A stretch of 57,367 bases of DNA, taken from assembly GCA_024276825.1 (NCBI GenBank), contig JAJRWI010000048.1, positions 1 to 57,367 on the forward strand, written 5' to 3'. This DNA is from an archaeon (lineage in GTDB: Archaea; Asgardarchaeota; Thorarchaeia; Thorarchaeales; Thorarchaeaceae). The notes beneath the pieces are model-generated. The model did not search any database, was not told where the DNA came from, and saw nothing but the letters and a program-made list of their open reading frames with translations. Below are positions 17,344-24,852 of this stretch, piece after piece; the first letter of the stretch is position 1, and each line of letters starts with the position of its first letter. A program made the position numbers and the translations under genes.

Positions 17344-18504
17344 ATGCCAACTATCGATATGGAGGAACTAATCGAGGAACTAATGCAATGCAGAAGATGC
17401 GGCATTTGCAGAAATGCTGTATATGACGACATGGGCTTTGATGGTGTGTGCCCCATCTGGCGAAACTCCACTGGCTTTGAACCTGACTTCATGCGTGGAA
17501 AAATCATCATTGCTCTCGCTCTACTCAGCGGCGAACTAGAAAAGACTGCTGAGAATGTCAAGGCCCTCTTTCAATGCACTTTGTGTGGAAACTGCACTGA
17601 GATATGTGCAGCATCATTTGATCCCAAAGAGGCTATGGAAACAGTTCGCTATGTTCTCAATGATGCTCCAAACCCCGTGCGTGATACGCTCGCTAAGAGG
17701 GTCATTGATACTAACACTCCATATGAAGAGGGTCAAGAAATCAAGCAGAACTGGCTGAATGAGCTTGACTTTGAGGTTCCAAACCAAAGTGATGTAGTAT
17801 ATTTCGTGGGATGTACTGCCGCAACAAAACTCCATCAGATCCCTATTGCCACTGCTAAGATACTTCAAGCTGCAAATGTTGAGTTTGCGGTCATGGAGAA
17901 TGAGCCCTGTTGTGGCTCGGTCCTGCTTAGAACAGGAAGGGCGGATGAGGCAGAGGAGAATGCACTAACTGTCGCTGAGAGCATCAAGTCCACAGGCGCA
18001 AAGAGAGTAGTCGTATCTTGTGCTGGATGCCTTAAGACCCTTAGAAAGGACTATGCTGAAAAGTTTGGAATTGAGATGCCTGAGATAGTCCATATTGTTG
18101 AATTCGCACAGAAACTAATTGAATCGGGAGATCTGAATCTCAAGCCTCTTGAAAATTCAACTAAAGTCACATATCATGATCCCTGTCATATGGGTCGCGA
18201 ATTGAATGTCTATGATGCCCCGCGTTCTATACTTGAGAGTATTCCCAATCTCGAGCTCGTGGAGATGCACCCAAACAGAGCACAGGCATTGTGCTGTGGG
18301 GCAGGAGGCGGTCTAAGATCATATGATTCAGAACTCGCGAAGAAAATCGCTGCAGAACGTGTTCGTCATGCAGAAACGCTGGATGTTTCGGCACTTACAT
18401 CCGCATGTCCGTTCTGCGAGCTCAATTTTGTATCAGGCAGCAAAAAAGAGGAGAGTGAGATAGAGGTTCTTGACATAGTCGAACTATTATCAAGGTGCCT
18501 CTGA
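17344..18504 (+). CDS. Fe-S oxidoreductase, GlcF/HdrD-like (two 4Fe-4S motifs plus CCG domains)
   Basis: A 386-residue electron-transfer protein. N-terminal ferredoxin-type motifs are C16-x2-C19-x2-C22 with C36, and C78-x2-C81-x2-C84-x3-C88. Two CCG-type domains follow: FVGCTAA with NEPCCGS, and HDPCHMG with ALCCGAGGG, as in heterodisulfide reductase subunit D and glycolate oxidase GlcF. It starts two bases after the second flavoprotein gene, so the complex is probably flavoprotein(s) plus this subunit, passing electrons to a quinone or thiol acceptor. No membrane segment is visible. The gene ends seven bases before the convergent RPA-like gene. Confidence 0.92.
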   Translation: MPTIDMEELIEELMQCRRCGICRNAVYDDMGFDGVCPIWRNSTGFEPDFMRGKIIIALALLSGELEKTAENVKALFQCTLCGNCTEICAASFDPKEAMETVRYVLNDAPNPVRDTLAKRVIDTNTPYEEGQEIKQNWLNELDFEVPNQSDVVYFVGCTAATKLHQIPIATAKILQAANVEFAVMENEPCCGSVLLRTGRADEAEENALTVAESIKSTGAKRVVVSCAGCLKTLRKDYAEKFGIEMPEIVHIVEFAQKLIESGDLNLKPLENSTKVTYHDPCHMGRELNVYDAPRSILESIPNLELVEMHPNRAQALCCGAGGGLRSYDSELAKKIAAERVRHAETLDVSALTSACPFCELNFVSGSKKEESEIEVLDIVELLSRCL

Positions 18505-18510
18505 CTCAGC

Positions 18511-18978
18511 TCAATATCTTCTTGACCGATCTCGTCGATCGTTTCTTCCGTATCTTCCCCTTCTATCAGAAGAGAATCGCCTTGGCCTTCTGTACTCGTG
18601 ATACTCATCCGACATGTTGTTTTCCATGTTGACCTCTTCTATCGGAGTTTCTGAACCCGAAACTTCGCCATAGCGTCCAATATTCAGTCGTAAATAGCCC
18701 TTAAACAGCGTTGTATATCCATTCTTCAGGACATAGGTTTGGCCAACCTGCATCTCATCAATTGATTGGTCCCAAAGAGGCATTACAACCACGCCCGTGG
18801 AATCGCCAACGACTGCATCTGCAATCCGATGCTCCTCACCATCTGCCCGAGACTTCACATCACGTGGCTCTCCAATTTCCACTAGTTTGAAGGTTACGGT
18901 GAGATTCTTCATTCTTGGCCTAAGTTGCTCCACAGTAGCTTCAATCGGTTCTGTAGATGGATAACTCATTTTGCTCAC
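18511..18978 (-). CDS. OB-fold single-stranded DNA binding protein (RPA-like) with Arg-rich tail
   Basis: A 155-residue single OB-fold protein of the archaeal SSB/RPA type. VEQLRPRMKNLTVTFKLVEIG is followed by the ADAVVGDSTGVVVMPLWD and VGQTYVLKNGY strands. The last 40 residues are disordered and rich in Arg, Gly, Tyr and Asp, probably a nucleic-acid or protein contact tail. It would protect single-stranded DNA during replication and repair; RNA binding is also possible. The frame opens with GTG at 18978, while ATG at 18969 is an alternative start. No clear ribosome binding site distinguishes them. Confidence 0.85.
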   Translation of the reverse strand: MSKMSYPSTEPIEATVEQLRPRMKNLTVTFKLVEIGEPRDVKSRADGEEHRIADAVVGDSTGVVVMPLWDQSIDEMQVGQTYVLKNGYTTLFKGYLRLNIGRYGEVSGSETPIEEVNMENNMSDEYHEYRRPRRFSSDRRGRYGRNDRRDRSRRY

Positions 18979-19095
18979 TTCGATAGCTACAAGCTCTCAA
19001 AAGGAGATTATCATCATCGGTCTGCCCATTTGTTGAGTGACTGGTGAAGAAATGATCTTCTTCTTGAGCTTGCATATTTCATTATGTATAGTAAC

Positions 19096-19102
19096 TATAA
19101 AA
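19096..19102 (+). promoter_or_regulatory. TATA box for candidate ncRNA
   Basis: TATAAAA at 19096-19102 lies about 30-35 bases before the base-paired 5' end of the candidate structured RNA, close to the spacing expected for an archaeal transcription start. Confidence 0.45.
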
Positions 19103-19132
19103 CCATAACTAATACAATAACATGAAAAATTA

Positions 19133-19366
19133 GGTGGATGCAGAGGGGAATAAAAACTTGCCCTATGGGCTTCGAGGTTCCACCCTCAATTTTGATGAAC
19201 ATGAGTGGTGCTCCAATCCGCTTGCAACCATGGTCTCTCTCTGAACCGCTATGGTGAGAGCGAAATTTCCCTGCAGACGGATATTTCACACCATGGCACA
19301 AAGGACACGCGGAATCCCGGACTTTTGGACTGCGTAAGGAGCCTTATTACCACCTCTGCATCCGAC
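19133..19366 (+). ncRNA. Candidate structured non-coding RNA of unknown class, about 230 nt
   Basis: The ends of this ORF-free segment pair perfectly. GGATGCAGAGG at 19136-19146 is the reverse complement of CCTCTGCATCC at 19353-19363, giving an 11-bp closing helix. Inside, ATCCGCTTGC near 19217-19226 pairs with GCAGACGGAT near 19274-19283 (one mismatch), and CTCTC with GAGAG closes a further hairpin. A TATA box at 19096-19102 fits plus-strand transcription. I looked for the conserved GGAAGG/AGCA elements of SRP RNA and the conserved regions of RNase P RNA and did not find them. A MITE-like element with 11-bp terminal repeats is the main alternative, although no target duplication is visible. 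Confidence 0.45.
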
Positions 19367-19410
19367 TATTATATGACCTGAACCAACATAAACTTTCCTT
19401 ATTTTCCCAA

Positions 19411-19441
19411 CTATTCTACAGGTATAGAATAGTATATAAAG
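19411..19441 (+). promoter_or_regulatory. Promoter and dyad operator of inositol-1-phosphate synthase
   Basis: TATATAAAG at 19433-19441 is a strong TATA box with predicted start near 19463. Abutting it is a perfect inverted repeat, CTATTCTA (19411-19418) and TAGAATAG (19425-19432), with a six-base spacer. It covers the BRE position, where a bound repressor or activator would control TBP/TFB loading. Confidence 0.55.
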
Positions 19442-19482
19442 CCTGATGAGCAGATGGTCTTGATACCAATTGGGGTGATCCT

Positions 19483-20550
19483 GTGGAAAAGATCAGAGTT
19501 GCGCTCTTTGGCGTTGGAAACTGTGCAAGTGCACTGGTCCAGGGCATAGAGCATTATCGAGATGCACAAGCCAGTAAAGAGATCATCGGACTGAGCCATC
19601 CTGATTTTGCTGGCTACCATGTCAGTGATATTGAGTTTGTCGCAGCCTTTGATGTGACCACAAGCAAGGTTGGGCTGGACCTCTCAGAAGCCATTTTTGC
19701 AGAACCCAATAATGTTATGCGTTTTGCAAAGGTCCCCACACTCAATGTGAAAGTGCTTAAAGCCCCCATACTTGATGGTGTTGATGACAATCTGCGAGCA
19801 TTAGTTTCAATATCTGAAGATAAGGAAGTTGATGTTACCAGAGCCCTAAAAGACTCGGGAGCAGAGATTGGAGTCTGTTTGATTCCGGGCTCATCTCAAA
19901 AGGCCACCGAATTCTTTGCAAATGCTTGTCTAGAAGCTGGCGTGTCCTTCATCAACGGAACTCCTATCACAATCGCTTCGGACCCAGAATGGCAGAAGAA
20001 GTTTGAAGAACGAAGCCTTGTGCTCGTCGGCGATGACATTCAGGACCAATTGGGCTCAACAGTTCTTCATCGAAGTATTCTGCAATTGCTTGTGGCACGC
20101 GGCGTGAAAGTCGATAAGAGCTATCAACTCGATGTCGGCGGCGGTGCTGAGTCACTTGATTCACATTATAGAGGTAGGATGAGAAAGCGTGGTGTAAAGA
20201 CTTCTGCTATCAGTCAGGATCTTCCATATGAAGCACCCCTCGTTGCAGGATCCTCTGACTATGTTCCATTCTTGGACAATGGGCGTGAGTCTTTCTTCTA
20301 TATTCATGGTCGACAGTTTGGCGGTGCTCCAGTGACCATTGATATTCGAATGGAAGTGACTGATGGTCCAAATGCAGGACCGATTCTCATGGATGCCATA
20401 AGGGGCACAAAACTTGCAATTAAGAGGGGAATAATTGGTGCCCTTGAGTCAATCTCAGCATATGGCTTCAAGAAGCCTCCTGTTCCCACAACAATGTATC
20501 GTGCTGAGAGAATGGTAGAAGAGTTCTTGCTTAACAAGAGGGAACGTTAG
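19483..20550 (+). CDS. ino1: myo-Inositol-1-phosphate synthase
   Basis: A 355-residue NAD-dependent enzyme converting glucose 6-phosphate to 1L-myo-inositol 1-phosphate, the precursor of archaeal inositol phospholipids and some compatible solutes. The N-terminal VALFGVGNCASALVQG is the NAD-binding loop. FVAAFDVTTSKVG, the central FINGTPITIAS and GDDIQDQLGSTVLHRS, and the C-terminal DGPNAGPILMDAIRGTKLA are family signatures of the short archaeal/actinobacterial form. The start is a GTG preceded by GGTGATC, which matches the 16S rRNA 3' end well. The gene appears monocistronic and has a dyad-flanked TATA box. Confidence 0.95.
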   Translation: MEKIRVALFGVGNCASALVQGIEHYRDAQASKEIIGLSHPDFAGYHVSDIEFVAAFDVTTSKVGLDLSEAIFAEPNNVMRFAKVPTLNVKVLKAPILDGVDDNLRALVSISEDKEVDVTRALKDSGAEIGVCLIPGSSQKATEFFANACLEAGVSFINGTPITIASDPEWQKKFEERSLVLVGDDIQDQLGSTVLHRSILQLLVARGVKVDKSYQLDVGGGAESLDSHYRGRMRKRGVKTSAISQDLPYEAPLVAGSSDYVPFLDNGRESFFYIHGRQFGGAPVTIDIRMEVTDGPNAGPILMDAIRGTKLAIKRGIIGALESISAYGFKKPPVPTTMYRAERMVEEFLLNKRER

Positions 20551-20554
20551 TCTT

Positions 20555-20959
20555 CTACATGTAAGTCTTCACGTAATTATTGAGGAGCTCCTTGAGCTTC
20601 TCAAGCTCATTTAATATCAGAAACTCCACTTCTTCAGCGGTTTCATGAAGGGTTTCACTGAAGTTCTTCACGCTCTCAAAGCTCTGCATTAACTCTTCAC
20701 GTTTTGCTTTTGTGGTCGCCTTGGGATCATAGACAACAATCAGGTTCTGAGGCTCAAAATTAATCACAATGCTCCTGTCTAGATACATTACTTTCTTGCA
20801 TTTGGGACACTGAACCCGATTAGCCTTGCCTGACTTAAGGTTCTTGATTAACTCGCGGTCCTCGGACAGATCAACATGATCAATAATTTCAGCTTCATAG
20901 ACATGCTTGCACTTTTCACAATGCACTTCTACTGTACTTGTCCCTGGCAGATCAATCAC
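20555..20959 (-). CDS. CpXC-like zinc-ribbon protein
   Basis: A 134-residue protein with an N-terminal treble-clef or ribbon: CEKC at about 14-17 and CPKCKK at about 51-56, resembling the CpXC domain. After a beta segment (FEPQNLIVVYDP) the C-terminal 60 residues form a charged helical, possibly coiled-coil, tail. It probably binds zinc. The role is unknown, and partner binding or transcription-related functions are common for such small ribbons. It is convergent with the inositol-phosphate synthase gene, 4 bases away. Confidence 0.7.
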   Translation of the reverse strand: MIDLPGTSTVEVHCEKCKHVYEAEIIDHVDLSEDRELIKNLKSGKANRVQCPKCKKVMYLDRSIVINFEPQNLIVVYDPKATTKAKREELMQSFESVKNFSETLHETAEEVEFLILNELEKLKELLNNYVKTYM

Positions 20960-21021
20960 CTTTATTGTTTCAACCGATTGTTATTCTCACTTAAGATTTG
21001 CTCATGAGTCAAGTTCCATGG

Positions 21022-21675
21022 TCATTCAGCCTGATCGTCTTCATCAGTGGGGGGCTCCTTGACCTGACCGTTATCTGATGAGACCGACTCTTCAAGAATT
21101 TCCTGAAGTAGATCTGACTCCTTTCCTTCTGTCTTGCGTTTGAACAAAATCCCAGTAATCAAGGCAGTCAATGCAACAGATAATAGGACAATAGGTGCAG
21201 ACTCAAACTGCAAAGCAGCAGCATGGCCAATCAAGGCACCTGCCAGCGTGACAATCACTTTGCCGATAAAATAACTCCCAATGAACTTTGGTACATTATA
21301 CTTCGTCAGCCCGATATAGACTATTAATGGATCATCAGGCACAGGACTTGCGGCAGCAACGAATAGTGCTATTGCGCCCCATTTGTCAACTCGCCTTTTC
21401 TCCTTGTCAAGTGCTGCTATCCGCTCCTCAGACAATACTATCCTAGAGGCACGAATAGCATAGTAATGGATCCCTTTAGCTAAGGTTGCTGAAACTGCTA
21501 CTATTATTCCTATGATTATAGGGTTAAGAAAAGGCAAGGCTAATGCAGCAACTCCTGCAAGAACCATATTGCTGGGACTAAGGAATGGTATCATGTTGAT
21601 TATGAAACACGCAATAAATACGCCAAGATACCCTTCCTGAATCAATGCTATTACTATATCGAATATACTCTGCAA
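21022..21675 (-). CDS. VTT-domain (DedA/SNARE-associated) membrane protein
   Basis: A 217-residue protein of four to five membrane segments. The VTT (DedA/TVP38/TMEM41-like) domain is marked by an INMIPFLSPSNMVLAG re-entrant segment, FVAAASPVPDDPLIVYIGL and VPKFIGSYFIGKVIVTLAG. VTT proteins act as lipid scramblases or transporters. The last 35 residues are acidic and probably cytoplasmic. It lies upstream of the CpXC-like gene on the same strand. Confidence 0.8.
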   Translation of the reverse strand: MQSIFDIVIALIQEGYLGVFIACFIINMIPFLSPSNMVLAGVAALALPFLNPIIIGIIVAVSATLAKGIHYYAIRASRIVLSEERIAALDKEKRRVDKWGAIALFVAAASPVPDDPLIVYIGLTKYNVPKFIGSYFIGKVIVTLAGALIGHAAALQFESAPIVLLSVALTALITGILFKRKTEGKESDLLQEILEESVSSDNGQVKEPPTDEDDQAE

Positions 21676-21723
21676 TGGTTCCTTGCTCTCCCATGAATAA
21701 TGAACGGAATCTATCGCATAATT

Positions 21724-22152
21724 CTATTTCTGGACATTCTCAGCCAGAACCTGTTTAATCCCTTCAAGGCTCCTTAATGAATTCACAAGCTCATCCAATT
21801 CGACTGTCAATTGTCCAGGATTGAAGTAGCACTCATAATAGCATCGTGTGCCCCTGAGGCAGACTCCCGTTGCAAACAAGAGGTCCACAAGTCCACACTC
21901 TTTGAAGACTCTTGACAGGTTTGACAAGAAATCATTAGTCAACTTGGCAATTTCGATACTGAGATATACTATATCATCATCGCTGACGGGGAATATCTTG
22001 ACCTGTCGGTCTTTATACACCAATACCATTAATCCAAGATCACTTCCAAGGCCCTCTTTGAATGCCCTTGGAAATGTTACTTTCTCAGACTCATCAAAAA
22101 CAAGGACTCGTCCCATTGTGGCACCTTCATAACTACCCTCATCATCGGTCAT
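21724..22152 (-). CDS. Hypothetical protein with AbrB-like N-terminus, unknown function
   Basis: This 142-residue protein is not recognised with confidence. The first part (RVLVFDESEKVTFPRAFKEGLG) resembles a SpoVT/AbrB swapped-hairpin segment. It is followed by VLVYKDRQVKIFPV strands and helices. Three cysteines (FKECG, TGVCL, GTRCYYECYF) cluster around the middle and could bind metal. The C-terminus (PGQLTVELDELVNSLRSLEGI) has a beta-alpha pattern like a small ACT-type unit. It may be a transcriptional or ligand-sensing regulator, which is speculative. It is divergent from the MFS gene. Confidence 0.55.
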   Translation of the reverse strand: MTDDEGSYEGATMGRVLVFDESEKVTFPRAFKEGLGSDLGLMVLVYKDRQVKIFPVSDDDIVYLSIEIAKLTNDFLSNLSRVFKECGLVDLLFATGVCLRGTRCYYECYFNPGQLTVELDELVNSLRSLEGIKQVLAENVQK

Positions 22153-22255
22153 TTTAATTGCATCTCCAAATGCTGTGGACTAACGGGATACATCATTCAT
22201 CTATCAGATATAAATAAACCTACTTCGTTATTAATCATACAGACGAGGGAATTAC

Positions 22256-23479
22256 TTGAACAGAAGGAACCTTGTCATCTGGTCTCTATACGACTTTGCC
22301 ACTACGCCAGTAGCTTTTGCAATAAATGCGATGTATTTGCCTTTAATGATAATCTCTGCTGGTGGGAATTATGAGGTTGTTGGTCTTCTGCCGCTGATAA
22401 CTGGTATTGTGGCGACCTTCTGGAACCCATTTGTTGGACAGATTATTGACTCATCAACGGATAGATCAAGAACACGCCATTTAGTAATAATTCTATCAGT
22501 CGTGCTGGCCACTGTTTCTATTGTCGGAATGGTCATGCTTCCCCTACTGAATGCGCTTGTTCTATTATTTGGCACAATGTCTATTGGTGTTCAGACAGGA
22601 TGGACTGCGGTGAACTCTTATTTGGCGAGCGAAACAAGAAAAACCCGACTTGGCTCAGCCTCTGGCTTTGGGACTCTAATGGGATATCTGGGGGGAGGAA
22701 TAGGTGCTGGACTTGCTGTGGTAATTGAGTATATGTTTGGGATGAATTATTCTCTACTATTCATTGCCTGCTTTCTGCTTACCTTCGGAATTGCCCCTGG
22801 CATCCTGCTTGAAGAGTCCAGTGAAACGATGGGAAGCGGCAAATCAATCGCTGACGGCCTTTCAGACTCTCTTGATGTTATACGCAGGAGTAGGTCTCTA
22901 AAGGCCTGTCTAATTGCATCAATTCTATGGACTGATGCACTATCAACCATTATGACATTTGCCTCCCTTATTGCCATTGATGTTCTAAATGTGCCTGAAT
23001 CAAATGCATCACTATTTCTTGCAATGGCACTCCCTGCGGCAATCCTTGGTGGCTTTGTTCAGGGCAAGGCTGGAGACTGCTTTGGTCTAGTAAATGTTAT
23101 GATCTTCAATCTTGTGTTTTGGTCTGCAGGCTATTTGCTCATCATGCTTTACGGTGCTTTCATCCCAATTGTGGTCATCTCAACCGTAGCAGGCTTTGCT
23201 TTAGGTGGCTCAATCACTCTAACACGAGCAATATACGCCAAGATTCTTCCTCGCGGCTTTGAAGGGCGCTTGTTTGGCATTGCAGCCATGTTCTTCTTCT
23301 TTGGCGGTGCTATTGGCCCTTTTCTCACAGGTCTTGTGGCAGTCCTGCCATATATGACGCTCAGAACAGCTCTTATTGTGCCCTTTCTCTTTACAATAGC
23401 ATCAGTCCCCTTTCTAATACTTGTTGATGAAAATAGTGTTGCTTTTGAATATGTGACCAAACATAATCATGTGCTTTAG
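22256..23479 (+). CDS. MFS transporter, UMF1/Atg22-like
   Basis: A 407-residue, twelve-helix major facilitator. The opening NLVIWSLYDFATTPVAFAIN resembles the WALYDWANSA start of the UMF1/Atg22-like family. The family's exported substrate is often undefined; amino acids are likely for the vacuolar members. NPFVGQIIDSSTDRSRTRH is the loop 2-3 signature. The start is a TTG with GAGGGA just upstream. The next gene begins directly after the stop, so it is co-transcribed with the Cas4-like pair, though no functional link is obvious. Confidence 0.85.
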   Translation: MNRRNLVIWSLYDFATTPVAFAINAMYLPLMIISAGGNYEVVGLLPLITGIVATFWNPFVGQIIDSSTDRSRTRHLVIILSVVLATVSIVGMVMLPLLNALVLLFGTMSIGVQTGWTAVNSYLASETRKTRLGSASGFGTLMGYLGGGIGAGLAVVIEYMFGMNYSLLFIACFLLTFGIAPGILLEESSETMGSGKSIADGLSDSLDVIRRSRSLKACLIASILWTDALSTIMTFASLIAIDVLNVPESNASLFLAMALPAAILGGFVQGKAGDCFGLVNVMIFNLVFWSAGYLLIMLYGAFIPIVVISTVAGFALGGSITLTRAIYAKILPRGFEGRLFGIAAMFFFFGGAIGPFLTGLVAVLPYMTLRTALIVPFLFTIASVPFLILVDENSVAFEYVTKHNHVL

Positions 23480-23731
23480 ATGACTGCCAAATCGTTCCGT
23501 CCTGAAAAGTTTCGCTATATCAGTGATTTAAGAATTCAATATTATTGCGAGTATCGCTTGTTGTTGAAACTTAAACTTGGATCACAGCCTTCTGAATTGA
23601 GTAGAATGGGAACTCAACTACACAATCAAATCATAGATGATGGCTTGGAACAAAAGACAGTCAATTGGACTTTTAGAATAATTCTATTCCTTGCTGTTCT
23701 GGTCTTAACATTTCTCTTAATTCTGTGGTGA
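23480..23731 (+). CDS. Small membrane protein resembling the N-terminal part of a Cas4-like nuclease
   Basis: An 83-residue protein. Residues 12-52 read like the beginning of Cas4/RecB-type PD-(D/E)XK nucleases: a Tyr/Cys segment (QYYCEYRLLLKLKLG), then RMGTQLHNQI carrying the conserved G-x-x-x-H. It then ends in one membrane helix (about 64-82). The rest of such a nuclease is encoded by the next ORF in a different frame, overlapping at 23725-23731. Either the nuclease is a real two-chain enzyme or a frameshift separates one gene. It starts one base after the MFS stop. Confidence 0.6.
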   Translation: MTAKSFRPEKFRYISDLRIQYYCEYRLLLKLKLGSQPSELSRMGTQLHNQIIDDGLEQKTVNWTFRIILFLAVLVLTFLLILW

Positions 23732-23736
23732 TACAA

Positions 23737-24396
23737 ATGAACTACTCTGAATTGGCAATGATAGCCCTGCTTTTTACAATGGTATTTGCTTTGCCATACC
23801 TACTATGGCTTAGGCAAACTACTAATTCAAAGCAACTTTTCATAACATCTAAAGTTGCAAATATTTCTTTATATAAATTTTTGAATCTTCTTCCATCAAA
23901 AAGAGAACTCGGTACTCGCCATAGGTTCTACGAGCAATCAGTACGATCACTGGAGCACAAGCTAGTGGGCCGTTTTGACTCTGCAGTCTTTCATTGGAGT
24001 GCAAATGGCCCCGTTCTTGACATGATAATTGAATATAAATTTCCAGTGAGATTCATCCCACAAAAGGCCTATAGCCATGACATGTTTCAGACAGGGCTTT
24101 ATGCTCTTGCTCTTGCAGACTTGGGTGTGATCACAAATAACACTCGACTTGTTGTGCTTTATTGTCTTCAGGGAGTGGCAAGAAAATGTCTGAAATCTAG
24201 AAGGCATGGATGCAGCCTATGCGGCAGGGGAAGGATCTTTGTGAACTCCTTCAAACGGGTCAAAATCATTAAAGCATTGGAACGCCTTGATCAGGTCTGG
24301 TCTGAACTCAGAAGCCCCAAAGCGGGACCATCCAAGAGCAGGTGCATTGCATGCCCATATAGTCGTGGAAATGGATGCAAGTATTCTGCAGTGTGA
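23737..24396 (+). CDS. Cas4-like PD-(D/E)XK nuclease, C-terminal part, membrane-anchored
   Basis: A protein of about 219 residues beginning with one membrane helix and followed by the remaining Cas4/RecB-like motifs: GRFD (Asp), DMIIEYKFP (Glu-x-Lys), DMFQTGLYALALAD (Gln and Tyr of motif IV). It ends with a cysteine group CIACPYSRGNGC that, with the Cys in the preceding small ORF, would complete the four ligands of a 4Fe-4S cluster. An extra CSLC lies before it. The frame is open from a GTG at 23725, but GGTGAT at 23727-23732 fits the ATG at 23737. No other CRISPR gene or array is present, so a role in DNA repair or another defence function is possible. Confidence 0.65.
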   Translation: MNYSELAMIALLFTMVFALPYLLWLRQTTNSKQLFITSKVANISLYKFLNLLPSKRELGTRHRFYEQSVRSLEHKLVGRFDSAVFHWSANGPVLDMIIEYKFPVRFIPQKAYSHDMFQTGLYALALADLGVITNNTRLVVLYCLQGVARKCLKSRRHGCSLCGRGRIFVNSFKRVKIIKALERLDQVWSELRSPKAGPSKSRCIACPYSRGNGCKYSAV

Positions 24397-24434
24397 TTGC
24401 AACCATAAGAGTCATTTTCATCTTTGCCTCCAAT

Positions 24435-24851
24435 ATGCCCATGAAAGAACTGAACGAGTTCTACGAGATTGTCCTACAATCCAAGTCAGCCTTAAAAGAG
24501 ATCTACTATTCATTCTCGTCAGAACAAAAAAAAGGGATAGTCAAACCGCTAGTCGCATTGACAATCAAGATTCAGCAAAGCGTTGAAGACCTTGTGCGTG
24601 CATTCAACAAGTCTTCGAAGGCTCGTGCAGTTCTCAAAGACAAGGTCGTTTCAATCTCACTCAAGAAATGGTCGGGCGGTATTCCTTCTCGGGTGAAAAA
24701 TATCATCAAGCACAAGAAGATGAGTCCAACTCAATTGAGTCAATTTGCTGACAGTCTAATGAAGTATCTTGATGAAATTCATTACACGCTGCAAAAATGG
24801 AATAATGACATCAGGGGCTTGGAGGATATTCCGAAACCTCCTAGAAACTAG
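24435..24851 (+). CDS. Small helical hypothetical protein
   Basis: Unrecognised protein of about 138 residues, strongly helical and basic (many Lys, with IKHKKMSP). The frame is open from 24375 but the first 20 codons overlap the nuclease gene and encode an unlikely hydrophobic start, so I use the ATG at 24435 (24441 is an alternative). No ribosome binding site is clear. Position directly after the Cas4-like ORFs suggests an operon. It ends one base before the convergent aRF1 gene. Confidence 0.55.
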   Translation: MPMKELNEFYEIVLQSKSALKEIYYSFSSEQKKGIVKPLVALTIKIQQSVEDLVRAFNKSSKARAVLKDKVVSISLKKWSGGIPSRVKNIIKHKKMSPTQLSQFADSLMKYLDEIHYTLQKWNNDIRGLEDIPKPPRN

Positions 24852-24852
24852 A

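Noticed and set aside
19133..19366. SRP RNA or RNase P RNA
   Set aside because: The conserved SRP helix 8 elements and RNase P conserved regions were not found on either strand.
23480..24396. CRISPR adaptation locus around the Cas4-like ORFs
   Set aside because: No repeat-spacer array and no Cas1, Cas2 or effector gene is present in the window.
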